Positions 37,560 through 46,667 are shown, numbered from the stretch's first letter. The stretch is 64,000 nt of DNA from Treponema sp. OMZ 838 (GCF_000775995.1 NZ_CP009227.1:558001-622000), one strand, 5' to 3'. The notes: generated from the sequence alone by a model not told the origin. Numbers and translations: made by a program.

Positions 37560-39095
37560 ATGAAATACGTCAAATTATGTGTCTTTACCCTTATGATGCT
37601 TATTTTTACGGTATCATGCGGTAATAAAGATACAAAGAATATCATAAGCATTAAAAAGGCATCGACCGAAAAGCTTATCAGTGCATTCGAAAAATTTGAA
37701 AATAATTTTATGCTGCGCAGTGATGTTTTTGATAACGGCTCTGCAAAAGCAGAATTTTTCCTTACCGACTATGATCTGCAAGGGCCTAAAGCGCAAGGCA
37801 TATTACAAACAAAAACGATTGCCGATACGATGATCGCAAATAAAATCGGTATAACAGGGCTTTGGGTCAACGATAAAAAGGCTAAGGCATTTAAGTATTC
37901 GTATGCATTGAATAATATTTTAATAAACGAAGAGAAAACCGACCTGATAAATATTATTATCGGGCAAAAAAATATTGAAGCGGCGAGTCCTTCGATATTC
38001 AATAAAACATTTTCCATTCCTGCACAAGACCTCGGGAAAGCCCTTGCGCTTATCGACTCTAAGGAATTTCCCACAAATCTCAATATCGATTTAACCTACA
38101 ATACATTGAGAACACTGAGTTCCATCCGTCCGAATAAAGCCTCGCAAAAACGCTATGATAAAGCGCAAGATATTCTCTATAAGAACGCAGTTATCACACG
38201 GAACGGTGATACGTATTCCATCGTATTCAATAATGATGATGTCATTAAATTTATCCCTGCGCTGATAGATGCGGTAAAAAACGATAACCGTTTAACATTC
38301 CTCTGGAAGTTTTATGAAAAACTCTTAGAAAAAGAATTTAAAGAGATTGAAGAAAAATTTAATACGGAAATAAAAGATAACATAAAAGACTGTACCTTTA
38401 CGGAAGAGCTGACCGTTAAAGATAACCTTGCCGCAAAAGCTCAGTATACGGTTGCTGTCAGCGGAAAAGAGATAGTTACATTCGGCTGCGGCATCAAAAA
38501 TTATGAAAACCCGATCGACGGCATGACATACACGCTCAATATTACAGGGGCTAATACCGCAGATAAAGACTCGAAGGTGGGAGGTATAGTATCTTGTGTG
38601 TTCGCTTCTAAGGGCTCTGTAACCGACACGACAGCCGATATCGATTGTTCCGTCTCCGTATCGTTTACGGATAATCCCGATACTCCGCTGCTTCCGGTAT
38701 TCGATATGCATGGTTCATTTTATGCCGATACCGCAAAACAGAGCGACAACTTTAAAATCAGTACGGACATGGATATAACACCCTCGCGTAATGACAACAT
38801 GAACGAAAGCATAGCGGCCTCAATGCAGGCATTAGGCAGTGTTGTAAAAGAACCGGATATGATTACATATAACATCGATACCATCAACATTGAGATGGAG
38901 GAACTCGAGAAGGAAAAGCATACTCTTAAGCTCGGAACCGATGCATCGGTTATATTCAGCAAAAACATCCTTGAGGATATTGTGATGCCCAAAGAAACGG
39001 TCAATGTTCTCGAAACAAAAGTCAATGAGTGGCAAACCATTCAAGACGAAATTACCGCAAACTTGAAAGCACTTTCAACTTTGCTAAATCTATAA
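37560..39095 (+). CDS. Large lipoprotein of unknown function
   Basis: A 511-residue protein with signal peptide and lipobox FTVSC (Cys about 20). The mature part is rich in beta-strand-like segments and Asp/Asn, and contains DYDLQGPKAQGILQTK and FDMHGSFYADTAKQSDNFK. I do not recognise a domain. AAAGGAG lies 9 bases before the ATG. A strong terminator follows. It probably stands alone on the cell surface or periplasmic face. Confidence 0.75.
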   Translation: MKYVKLCVFTLMMLIFTVSCGNKDTKNIISIKKASTEKLISAFEKFENNFMLRSDVFDNGSAKAEFFLTDYDLQGPKAQGILQTKTIADTMIANKIGITGLWVNDKKAKAFKYSYALNNILINEEKTDLINIIIGQKNIEAASPSIFNKTFSIPAQDLGKALALIDSKEFPTNLNIDLTYNTLRTLSSIRPNKASQKRYDKAQDILYKNAVITRNGDTYSIVFNNDDVIKFIPALIDAVKNDNRLTFLWKFYEKLLEKEFKEIEEKFNTEIKDNIKDCTFTEELTVKDNLAAKAQYTVAVSGKEIVTFGCGIKNYENPIDGMTYTLNITGANTADKDSKVGGIVSCVFASKGSVTDTTADIDCSVSVSFTDNPDTPLLPVFDMHGSFYADTAKQSDNFKISTDMDITPSRNDNMNESIAASMQALGSVVKEPDMITYNIDTINIEMEELEKEKHTLKLGTDASVIFSKNILEDIVMPKETVNVLETKVNEWQTIQDEITANLKALSTLLNL

Positions 39096-39118
39096 AACAA
39101 AACACACCTCATACCGCA

Positions 39119-39155
39119 TGCACGAAATTTTCCTCAAAATTTCGTGCATTTTTTT
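39119..39155 (+). terminator. Rho-independent terminator
   Basis: TGCACGAAATTTT-cctc-AAAATTTCGTGCA followed by eight Ts, directly after the lipoprotein gene at 37560. Confidence 0.85.
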
Positions 39156-39257
39156 TCTTCTATAAAGAAAGCGGGGAATATTCATAAAACGTCTGATGCG
39201 TTTCCTTCCTTCTGCGTGAAATTTTATCCAAAATTTCACGCACTTTATTCTAAAAGA

Positions 39258-39517
39258 GGCAAACGCATCAGATGAATAAATTAAATTCCGCAACATAGAA
39301 GTTACAGCTTTGGCAAAAACCTTTCCGTTAGCCTTTTGAAAATAGGGGTGCCGGATACAAGGCGCAGAGTGAATAACACCCGCAGGCGTGCTTTTTGCAC
39401 GTCGAGGACTGTTATTCACTCTGCAACGCTGTAGACGGTATGCATATTTTCAAAAGGAAAGGTTGAATAGCCCTTTTATTCTGCGGGCAATGCACCAAGA
39501 AATCTGATGCGTTTCCC
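39258..39517. repeat. Family A repeat copy 3 containing a family B repeat
   Basis: Outer arms GGCAAACGCATCAGAT (39258-39273) and ATCTGATGCGTTTCCC (39502-39517). Between them, CCTTTTGAAAATA (39332-39344) and TATTTTCAAAAGG (39445-39457) bound a complete family B copy with the core ACCCGCAGGCGTGC-TTTTT-GCACGTCGAGGAC. Confidence 0.8.
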
Positions 39518-39572
39518 GATTTTCCTCAAGGTTTTCCGCTAAATTCCGACACTGTAGCAGAAGGGGTATAAA

Positions 39573-40067
39573 ATGGACAAAATATCGGCTGCAGAGAAAA
39601 TCGAACAGGTCTTGCAGCAGCAAATTACCGTGATGAAAGAAGTATATGCATATCAAAAAGAGCTTTCGGACTCCGTGCGCAACCGTTCATGGGAGGGGAT
39701 TGAACGCTGCGTACTGAAAAGTACGGAGGCTTCCAATGAGTTTTTACGGCTCGATAAGCAGTGCTTTTTGCTTCTCAATCAGCTTGATCCGTATAACGAC
39801 GATGTACGCGATTTTTACGGCTACATTGCATTGCTGCCTGTGGAAAGTCAAAAAAAGCTCAGTTATTTATACCGTAACCTGCAACAGCAGGTGCAGCTCT
39901 CAAAAACTGCAAACGATACGCTTGATGCCTACGTTACGCATGTACAGACGTTGGTACAAGATATGATGGATGCCGCGGCAATCGGTACAAGAACGTCATT
40001 TTATACCCGCACCGGTGCACCGAGCCAATCGAATTACAGCAGTTTGGTTATCGATACGGTATTTTAA
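39573..40067 (+). CDS. flgN: Flagellar export chaperone FlgN
   Basis: A 164-residue helical protein matching the FlgN family in size, heptad-like pattern and place, directly upstream of flgK. FlgN binds the hook-filament junction proteins FlgK and FlgL before export. In treponemes the filament lies in the periplasm. AGAAGGGG precedes the ATG. FlgK begins 31 bases after the stop. Confidence 0.85.
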   Translation: MDKISAAEKIEQVLQQQITVMKEVYAYQKELSDSVRNRSWEGIERCVLKSTEASNEFLRLDKQCFLLLNQLDPYNDDVRDFYGYIALLPVESQKKLSYLYRNLQQQVQLSKTANDTLDAYVTHVQTLVQDMMDAAAIGTRTSFYTRTGAPSQSNYSSLVIDTVF

Positions 40068-40098
40068 CGGATAGTATTCAAGGAGGAAGGTGATAAAA

Positions 40099-41976
40099 AT
40101 GTCTACATTTGCTTCGATTGAATTGGGAAAACGCAGTTTATTTGCACACCAGCAGTCCATTCAAACTGCCGGTCATAACATATCGAACTCATCCACGGAA
40201 GGATATACCCGTCAGCGTGTTCAGCTTGATTCTTACGAGCCGCTGTACCGTCCCGATCTTTCACGGGCGGAAACTCCCGGACAAATCGGACAGGGTGTTG
40301 CCGTCAGCTCCATTACCCGCCTGCGCGACGAGCTGTTGGATCAGCGGATTGTCGCCCAAACCGATCAGCAGGGGTACTGGGAAACACGCGATTCCTACAT
40401 CTATATGCTGGAACAGTTGTATAACGAACCGGAGGATACTTCCGTTCGGACACGGCTCGATCAATTTTGGGATTCATGGCAGGAGCTGTCAGTCTATCCC
40501 GAATCGACGGCGGCGCGCAGTGCGGTTGCTACCCGCGCAAAAACGCTGACCGATGCCGTGCACCATCAGTATCGGGGCTTGCAGGGCATCCGCGATATGA
40601 TCAACGGCGACATTGAAGCGCGGGTTAAGCAGGTAAACTCCTTTACCCGGCAGATTGCGGCGCTCAATGAAGAAATCGTAAAAGTTAAAGCGATGGGCGA
40701 CAATCCCAACGACTTGATGGATAAGCGCGATGTATTAACCGAAAAACTAGCCAACCTTATCTCCATCTCTGTAGAGAAGGTGGATGCCGACGAATCCTAC
40801 ATCATTTATTCGGACGGTATGGAGTTGGTACAAGGGCGGACATTCCGCACCTTCGGACTTAAAAGCGGTACCGGAAACGAAGGGTATGCCAATGTCGTAT
40901 GGGAAGATTCCGGCAATCTTGCGCACTTCGGCGGCGGCAGGCTGGCTGCCCTTATCGAACTGCGCGACGGAGATGTCCGCGACGAAATCAATAAACTCGA
41001 TACGATGGCAATGAACTTTGTCGACCTTGTTAACGACATTCACCGCAATGCGATGGGCTTAAACGGAAAAACCGGTATCGATTTTTTCAAAGAACAATAT
41101 TTTATCAACAATACGGTCGGTAATTTCGACCGGAACGGCGACGGTGAATACGATTCTTCATATATCTTCCGTTTGACCGGCGCATATAGCCTTGATCCGC
41201 GCGAACAAATCGGATTGGAAGGGACGATCACCCTTTCCGCAGGAACGAGAACAGTTCAAGTACCCTACGCTTCCACTGATATGGTCGCCGACCTTGTAGA
41301 CCGCATCAACCGTTCCGGCGCAGAAGTCGTCGCATATCTCGACCAAAACAATAAGCTCGTGCTCAAGGGGACAGCGGCGCAGGATACCGAAAATCCCGAC
41401 TTTGTTATCAGACACGTCGAAGATTCAGGGCGCTTTTTAGCGGGATACGCCGGCGTGCTTACCGGAAGCGGTGCGGAAAACGCCTACGACTGGCAGCAAC
41501 CCGATGCGGTGAACGTACTGTCGCAGGAAGGTGCACAGTATGCAGTTTCCCCCATTGCGCACCCCTCCGGTTGGATGGAAATCAATCCGGTTGTCGTAAG
41601 CGATTTACAGAATATCGCCGCCGGTTACCCCAGTCTTGAAGGTATCCCCTACCCCGGAGACAACCGTGCCGCCGTCGCTATCGCAAAGATACGGAATACG
41701 CCGGTTATGGTCGGCAACACCCGCACCTTTGACGAATTCTTCGCCGAGGCTGTTACCAATATGGGCTTAAAGGGCGAACAATCCGAGCTTGCGTTGAATA
41801 CACAAACCGCTATCGGCAAGGAACTCCGCGATATGCGCGACTCAATTTCCGGTGTCAACATCGACGAAGAATTGGCGGATATTATTAAATTCCAGCACGG
41901 CTACAATGCGACTGCTCGTTTTGTCGCTACCGTCAACGAGATGCTCGATACCATTATCAACCGCCTTGGTGTCTAG
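40099..41976 (+). CDS. flgK: Flagellar hook-associated protein 1
   Basis: A 625-residue FlgK. The N-terminal rod-protein motif AGHNISNSSTEGYTRQRV and the C-terminal VNIDEELADIIKFQHGYNATARFVATVNEMLDTI pair as a coiled coil in the first junction ring. The ATG at 40099 gives the family-typical start; GTG 40090 lies too near the AGGAGG at 40081. Confidence 0.96.
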   Translation: MSTFASIELGKRSLFAHQQSIQTAGHNISNSSTEGYTRQRVQLDSYEPLYRPDLSRAETPGQIGQGVAVSSITRLRDELLDQRIVAQTDQQGYWETRDSYIYMLEQLYNEPEDTSVRTRLDQFWDSWQELSVYPESTAARSAVATRAKTLTDAVHHQYRGLQGIRDMINGDIEARVKQVNSFTRQIAALNEEIVKVKAMGDNPNDLMDKRDVLTEKLANLISISVEKVDADESYIIYSDGMELVQGRTFRTFGLKSGTGNEGYANVVWEDSGNLAHFGGGRLAALIELRDGDVRDEINKLDTMAMNFVDLVNDIHRNAMGLNGKTGIDFFKEQYFINNTVGNFDRNGDGEYDSSYIFRLTGAYSLDPREQIGLEGTITLSAGTRTVQVPYASTDMVADLVDRINRSGAEVVAYLDQNNKLVLKGTAAQDTENPDFVIRHVEDSGRFLAGYAGVLTGSGAENAYDWQQPDAVNVLSQEGAQYAVSPIAHPSGWMEINPVVVSDLQNIAAGYPSLEGIPYPGDNRAAVAIAKIRNTPVMVGNTRTFDEFFAEAVTNMGLKGEQSELALNTQTAIGKELRDMRDSISGVNIDEELADIIKFQHGYNATARFVATVNEMLDTIINRLGV

Positions 41977-41981
41977 GCCAT

Positions 41982-42129
41982 GGGTAAATATATCAGGGGG
42001 CGGTGACTAATCGAAGCCGCAGAATAAAAGCGGCAGGAAAACCATTTGAATCGCGAAGCGATTCAACTCTGGTTGGACGGCCGCTTTTATTCTGCGGGCT
42101 ATATCACACTACCCCTGATATATTTACCG
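41982..42129 (+). repeat. Family A repeat copy 4, between flgK and flgL
   Basis: Outer arms GGGTAAATATATCAGGGG and CCCCTGATATATTTACC. Middle arms CCGCAGAATAAAAGCGGC and GCCGCTTTTATTCTGCGG. Core CCATTTGAATCGCGAAGCGATTCAACTCTGG. It takes up nearly the whole flgK-flgL spacer. Confidence 0.85.
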
Positions 42130-42145
42130 GGAAAAAGGAGTAAGT

Positions 42146-43390
42146 ATGCAACGGATTAGTTCAAATATGCAGCATTCGGACAGCAGCTATTCGGTGCGGA
42201 GACAAGAAAGCAGGCTGCACAAGGTAAATAGTCAACTCAGTACTCAGCGGCGTATTCAGCAGCTCCGCGATGATCCTATCGCTGCAGGACACTCGGTACG
42301 CTATAAATCGCTTTTGGCACGGCTTGACCGCTTTGAAAAAAATGCCAAGACGCTCAACGACCAATATAAGGTTGCAGAGGCGCCGATGCAGAGTGCGCTC
42401 AACATTATGCAGCGGCTCCGCGAACTTTCCGTAGCGGGTGCAACCGGTACCTATACCGCTTCGGATCTTAAAAAGATGGCGCCGGAAGTAGATGAGCTGT
42501 TATACGAGCTTGTTCAAACGGCAAACAGTTTTAGTGCGGACGGCACCCGTCTCTTTGCCGGTACTAAAAGTTTTACCGAACCTTTTGAGATTGTGATGGG
42601 CGACATCGACGGCGCAGGTTCCGCGGTTATCACCAATGTACGGTACAACGGTTCCATCGACACCAAACAGGTGGAAAGCGACGAGCTTTCGTTTATGGAG
42701 GCAAATCAGGCAGGGAACCGTATCTTCTGGGCGGAACGGCAAACGCTCTTTTCCGCAACCGATGCACGGAACTTTATCATACAGCAGGACAGTGCCATCG
42801 AGATAGACGGCGTTACTATCCCGCTCATCGCAGGCGATAACGTCTATGCGATTATGTCTAAGATCAACAGCTCAGGCGCAGCGGTTAAGGCTTCGCTCGA
42901 CCCCGTTACCAACGGTATGAATATCGAAACGACCGATGCACGGCAGCTCTGGCTGCGCGATGCCGGAGAGGGAAACGTACTCGCCTCGCTCGGTATTGTC
43001 AAACCTCAGCAGCGGCCGCCGTACAACCTTGCCGATTCGGTGCGCGTATCGGGAGGTTCGCTTTTTGATGCGGTCATCGCGATGCGCAACGCGATGTATG
43101 CAGGAGACCATGAATCGCTCGGCGGCAAAGTACTCGGCAGTGTGGACGGAGCTATCGACAACCTCGCAGCGCGGCTTGCGGAAAACGGTTCCCGCTATGA
43201 ACGCGCGGAAGCGGCGCTCGCCCGTTTGAATACCCAGATACCGAACGTAACGGGAGCGGAATCCCGCGAAGCCGATTTGGATTTGACACAAGCTATTTCC
43301 GATCTTAAAATGTATGAGTATACGCATCAAGCATCGTTAAGTACGGTCGGCAATTTATATAAAAACACGCTGCTCAATTATTTAAGATAA
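42146..43390 (+). CDS. flgL: Flagellar hook-associated protein 3
   Basis: A 414-residue FlgL, the second junction protein joining hook and filament. The flagellin-like N-terminus (QRISSNMQHSDSSYSVRR, LSTQRRIQQLRDDPIAAG) and C-terminus (DLTQAISDLKMYEYTHQASLSTVGNLYKNTLLNYLR) are conserved. AAAGGAG precedes the ATG. fliW follows after 27 bases. Confidence 0.95.
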   Translation: MQRISSNMQHSDSSYSVRRQESRLHKVNSQLSTQRRIQQLRDDPIAAGHSVRYKSLLARLDRFEKNAKTLNDQYKVAEAPMQSALNIMQRLRELSVAGATGTYTASDLKKMAPEVDELLYELVQTANSFSADGTRLFAGTKSFTEPFEIVMGDIDGAGSAVITNVRYNGSIDTKQVESDELSFMEANQAGNRIFWAERQTLFSATDARNFIIQQDSAIEIDGVTIPLIAGDNVYAIMSKINSSGAAVKASLDPVTNGMNIETTDARQLWLRDAGEGNVLASLGIVKPQQRPPYNLADSVRVSGGSLFDAVIAMRNAMYAGDHESLGGKVLGSVDGAIDNLAARLAENGSRYERAEAALARLNTQIPNVTGAESREADLDLTQAISDLKMYEYTHQASLSTVGNLYKNTLLNYLR

Positions 43391-43417
43391 CGATGACAAA
43401 AGAAAGGGAGTTTTAGT

Positions 43418-43864
43418 ATGGAAATAAAAACGAAGGCGCTGGGTACGGTTCGGATTGAAGAAGATCAAATCATCACCCTGTCTGAAGGTTTTTACGGATT
43501 TAAAAAGTATCACCGCTTTGCGTTGCTCGATGCAAAGCAAAAGCCATTTATATGGATTCAGTCGCTTGACGATGCAGAGCTTGCGTTTATCGCCATCGAT
43601 CCTTTTATCTTCCGGCCTGACTATGAACTGGACATCGATGATAGTTTGCTCGAACCGCTCGGCATTGAATCTCCGTCGGACGTACTGGTGTTTGCATTGG
43701 TTACCGTTCCGTCGGACGGGTCGGCAATTACAGCAAATCTGCAAGGCCCGCTCATTATCAATAAAAAGAATAAAAAGGCAATGCAGCTGGTCATCGGCGG
43801 GGAAAAATGGAAGACTAAGCATGATATCGTCGCTGAAATGAAACGCGGAGGTTCGTCATGTTAA
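43418..43864 (+). CDS. fliW: Flagellar assembly factor FliW
   Basis: A 148-residue FliW, with [26 protein letters not shown] and [20 protein letters not shown]. FliW binds flagellin and the RNA-binding protein CsrA. When filament export stalls, flagellin takes FliW away and freed CsrA blocks flagellin mRNA translation. The coding region overlaps csrA by 7 bases. GGGAG precedes the ATG. Confidence 0.96.
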   Translation: MEIKTKALGTVRIEEDQIITLSEGFYGFKKYHRFALLDAKQKPFIWIQSLDDAELAFIAIDPFIFRPDYELDIDDSLLEPLGIESPSDVLVFALVTVPSDGSAITANLQGPLIINKKNKKAMQLVIGGEKWKTKHDIVAEMKRGGSSC

Positions 43865-44079
43865 TCCTTTCCCGAAAAACAAACCAAAAAATCCGCGTCG
43901 GCGATTCAATTGAAATTACCGTTATCGAAGTACGGGGCGATCAGGTTAAAATCGGCGTTGAAGCCCCCCGCTCCGTCAAAGTATTCCGCGAAGAAATTTA
44001 CGACGAAATTCAGCGTGAAAATAAAGCGGCGCTCGCGACCGGCAATATCGATTCGCTTGCTCAACTGGGATTAAAGTAA
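43858..44079 (+). CDS. csrA: Carbon storage/translation regulator CsrA
   Basis: A 73-residue CsrA, beginning [16 protein letters not shown] and containing [22 protein letters not shown], which includes the RNA-contacting C-terminal strand. It binds GGA motifs in mRNA leaders. Overlap with fliW keeps the antagonist pair in fixed ratio. Confidence 0.97.
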   Translation: MLILSRKTNQKIRVGDSIEITVIEVRGDQVKIGVEAPRSVKVFREEIYDEIQRENKAALATGNIDSLAQLGLK

Positions 44080-44149
44080 AAAACGGTAATACAATATGGG
44101 GGCATTGCATTACTGCGATGCCTTCCCGATCACCTGCTGCAGTCGCCGA

Positions 44150-45235
44150 TTATACTACAGCCCGATCCTCAGGTACGCGTGAATGTTCCGTCTCATCATC
44201 TTTGAGAGTGTGCCATACTTTATCAAATACGTGGTGAATCTCTTTAAAATATGTTACGAGCTGCGGATCAAAATGCTTCCCTGCGTTCTCAAAAATATAT
44301 TGGACAGCTTCATCATGTGAAAGCTCGCTTTTATACGATCGTTTCATACGCAGTGCATCATATACATCGGCTATTGCGACAATCCTTGCCGAAAGCGGTA
44401 TCATCTCACCTTCAAGCTTAAACGGATATCCGCTGCCGTCCCACCGTTCATGATGGCTTAATGTTATTTCCTTTGCCATTGCAATAGGATAAGATGACAC
44501 AATGAGCGCACCGTTGATCGTATGTTCCTTCATCACTTCCCATTCAATGCCGGTTAATTTGCTCTGTTTTTGCAGAATATAATCCGGTGTACCGATCTTG
44601 CCTATGTCATGAATAGCGGCCAAAAAAGAAATATTATCAACAAAATCCGGTGTAATTTGCGGGTATTGATTAAGCGAAAACAAATATTCGGCAAACTCTT
44701 GACAATAGAAATTGAGCCGTTGTGCATGGTTTCCGGTATCGTTGTCTTTCAGCATTGAAGCTTGCAACAAACCGTTTAGCATCATTTTATACATTCCAAT
44801 CTGCTCTGCTGTTATATTTTCAATAATCACCCAGTATCCAAGCAGGTAACGGTTCTCCTTATCAAAAAGCGGATGGAATCGTACTCGCGTATACAGCGTT
44901 TTTAACGTATGCGATTTATGCACCATATTGCCGATCCATGACCAGCCTTTTTCTCGCGATCGTATGCTTTCAAAAAAGTCTTTTATCTCCGCCTGAGTAA
45001 AAACCCTACCGAATACATTAAAAAACGGCTTTTTCTCCAATGCGTAATAACCTGCAAATAATGTGTACACACTTTTGGTCATGTGGCGTATAACTAAATT
45101 ACTGTCAAGAATCATAGTAGGAATACTTCCTGCCTTTGTTAATTCAGAAAGTTCATCAAAATACACCTGTTGTTCTTCTGCCGACATATCTCTTGTAATC
45201 TGCTGATTCCGCTCCAACGATATACTTTTTTCCAT
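44150..45235 (-). CDS. PAS/HD-GYP cyclic di-GMP phosphodiesterase
   Basis: A 361-residue protein with a PAS-like sensor (about 25-150) and an HD-GYP domain (about 150-340). Metal and catalytic motifs are intact: HDIGKIG, TINGALIV after the conserved His of KEH, SHHERWDGSGYP and VAIADVYDALR. It should hydrolyse cyclic di-GMP and oppose the cyclase at 20170. Its start is 3 bases after the tsaB stop, so it is in the tsaE-tsaB transcript. Confidence 0.93.
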   Translation of the reverse strand: MEKSISLERNQQITRDMSAEEQQVYFDELSELTKAGSIPTMILDSNLVIRHMTKSVYTLFAGYYALEKKPFFNVFGRVFTQAEIKDFFESIRSREKGWSWIGNMVHKSHTLKTLYTRVRFHPLFDKENRYLLGYWVIIENITAEQIGMYKMMLNGLLQASMLKDNDTGNHAQRLNFYCQEFAEYLFSLNQYPQITPDFVDNISFLAAIHDIGKIGTPDYILQKQSKLTGIEWEVMKEHTINGALIVSSYPIAMAKEITLSHHERWDGSGYPFKLEGEMIPLSARIVAIADVYDALRMKRSYKSELSHDEAVQYIFENAGKHFDPQLVTYFKEIHHVFDKVWHTLKDDETEHSRVPEDRAVV

Positions 45236-45238
45236 AGT

Positions 45239-45904
45239 TTAGTCCTTCTCCGCATCGCTCTTCCGAATATACTGAGGCCCTGCATAGTCTGCAGCATTCT
45301 TCAGTACATTACCGTGCTTTTGCATATACTTAATCATCGAATATGCAAAAGAGAGGGCATCCGCTTCAATAAAATGAAAGCGGATACTACTTTGTGAAAT
45401 TGCAGCAGCGTCTCTAAACGCCGCCGTTCCATAGCCGGTAACCAGCCATTCTTCGTTTTCCGAAAAGTGCGGGAGTAAATCAGCCGCCGGTTTGTCAAAA
45501 GCTTCTGTTACCGCTGTTCCGTTTTTAAAAAGCTGAGCGTAAAAGCGTTCTCTTTTTGCATCTATTACTACGGCAATATTTCCGTTCCACGCCTCATACT
45601 GCGATGCTATGCATGGGAGCGTAGGAATAGGAATAAAACAGCTGTTACTGCTGAGCTGTAATGCTTTCGCCGCTGCAAATCCGAGTCTTAGGCCGGTAAA
45701 AGAACCGGGACCTTCCGGCGCCAATACCGTTTCCGTATCGGCGGCAGTAAATCCCGCGGCTGATACGGCTGCATCGATAAGGGGGAGCAACCGTTCTGCG
45801 TGGGACGGACCGTTACCGGCGAAGGATTGCGTAACTAATCCGTTAGGACCGTATGCCGCAACTGAAAGGGTTGAAGTGAGGGTATCTATTGCAAGTATAT
45901 TCAT
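45239..45904 (-). CDS. tsaB: tRNA t6A biosynthesis protein TsaB
   Basis: A 221-residue ASKHA-fold protein beginning MNILAIDTLTSTLSVAAY, with HAERLLPLID and EGPGSFTGLRLGFAAAKAL. TsaB joins TsaD and TsaE in making N6-threonylcarbamoyladenosine at position 37 of ANN-decoding tRNAs. It overlaps tsaE by four bases. Confidence 0.95.
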   Translation of the reverse strand: MNILAIDTLTSTLSVAAYGPNGLVTQSFAGNGPSHAERLLPLIDAAVSAAGFTAADTETVLAPEGPGSFTGLRLGFAAAKALQLSSNSCFIPIPTLPCIASQYEAWNGNIAVVIDAKRERFYAQLFKNGTAVTEAFDKPAADLLPHFSENEEWLVTGYGTAAFRDAAAISQSSIRFHFIEADALSFAYSMIKYMQKHGNVLKNAADYAGPQYIRKSDAEKD

Positions 45905-46356
45905 GGTGCTGCCTCATATTCGATTAAGCTGTCCGTTTCATACGGCCAGTTCGTGATGGTAATAGTTCTGCTCGTATCTTCTTCCGGCTTGATATGAATA
46001 AGTACGGTACGTGCCGGTAATTCCGACATAATTTTTTCACTCCACTCGATAATACACACGCCCTGACCGTACAGCATATCCTCAACACCGAGATCTAAAA
46101 AATCTTCCGGTGAGCTGAGCCGATACACATCCATGTGATAAAGCGGTAAACGTCCGTAATATTCCGATATGATGGTGAAGGTGGGACTGGTAACAGCTTC
46201 GGATATATCAAGCCCTTGCGCAACGCCTTTTGTCAGCTGCGTTTTTCCTGCTGCGAGCGTCCCTTGCAGAGCAAGCACATCGCCTGCATTGAGTAAGCGG
46301 CCTAAAGCCCGACCAAAGTTGATAGTATCTTCTACTGTTTTTGTTCTGTATACCAT
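45901..46356 (-). CDS. tsaE: tRNA t6A biosynthesis ATPase TsaE
   Basis: A 151-residue P-loop ATPase with GTLAAGKTQLTKGVAQGL (Walker A-like), SPTFTIISEY and LYHMDVYRL, ending near IIEWSEK and ITITNWPYE. The ATG at 46356 fits the family start MVYRTKT; an in-frame ATG at 46392 adds 12 lysine-rich residues. A small ORF with a 13-C tract lies between it and the promoter. Confidence 0.94.
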   Translation of the reverse strand: MVYRTKTVEDTINFGRALGRLLNAGDVLALQGTLAAGKTQLTKGVAQGLDISEAVTSPTFTIISEYYGRLPLYHMDVYRLSSPEDFLDLGVEDMLYGQGVCIIEWSEKIMSELPARTVLIHIKPEEDTSRTITITNWPYETDSLIEYEAAP

Positions 46357-46420
46357 ATCAGCCCTAACTTTTTTCTTAGTTAAAGAAAGCATCCTTCGTA
46401 ATAGTTACAAGCATAGTATA

Positions 46421-46561
46421 CTATTCCGAAATCCGCTGTTTGTATAGGTCATCAACAGAAGCAAAAGAACGAATACTCTTTCCTAACGGATAATTTACTA
46501 TCAATAAATCCACACCCAATGGGGGGGGGGGGGTAATCCTATAAAAAATACACTTTTTCAT
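46421..46561 (-). CDS. Small leader ORF with 13-base poly-C tract
   Basis: A 46-residue ORF starting MKKCIFYRIT, with AGGAGA 7 bases before the ATG. A run of 13 Cs (plus-strand G13, 46521-46533) encodes four prolines. The rest is LGVDLLIVNYPLGKSIRSF to the stop 64 bases before tsaE. Any change in tract length by one or two would alter where this frame ends. I do not recognise the peptide. It may be a leader peptide or the phase-variable start of a longer product. Confidence 0.55.
   Translation of the reverse strand: MKKCIFYRITPPPPLGVDLLIVNYPLGKSIRSFASVDDLYKQRISE
46521..46533. repeat. G13 homopolymer
   Basis: Thirteen consecutive Gs on the plus strand, by far the longest G or C run in the window. 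Poly-G tracts are the known phase-variable sequences in Treponema pallidum. Confidence 0.95.
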
Positions 46562-46582
46562 AATATCTTCTCCTCTGAAATC

Positions 46583-46611
46583 ACCATAGCACTCGTATAA
46601 TGGTTTGTCAA
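46583..46611 (-). promoter_or_regulatory. Promoter of the leader ORF-tsaE-tsaB operon
   Basis: On the minus strand TTGACA (46611-46606), a 17-base spacer and TATGGT (46588-46583). Confidence 0.7.
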
Positions 46612-46616
46612 GCATA

Positions 46617-46645
46617 TTGTCTCGGTAGAAAAAAACAACTATAAT
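46617..46645 (+). promoter_or_regulatory. Promoter of the RluA-family gene
   Basis: TTGTCT (46617-46622), a 17-base spacer and TATAAT (46640-46645). Its -35 box is only 5 bases from that of the opposite promoter, so the two are back to back. Confidence 0.65.
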
Positions 46646-46667
46646 GCGTTTCTGTTATCCTTGAATT

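Larger units (their letters stand above)
39096..39572. repeat. Repeat-filled spacer before flgN
   Basis: No gene is seen. It holds the terminator (39119), an outer-arm sequence AAACGTCTGATGCGTTT (39187-39203), a hairpin GCGTGAAATTTT-atcc-AAAATTTCACGC (39214-39241) and a family A element with a family B element nested inside (39258-39517). Confidence 0.75.
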
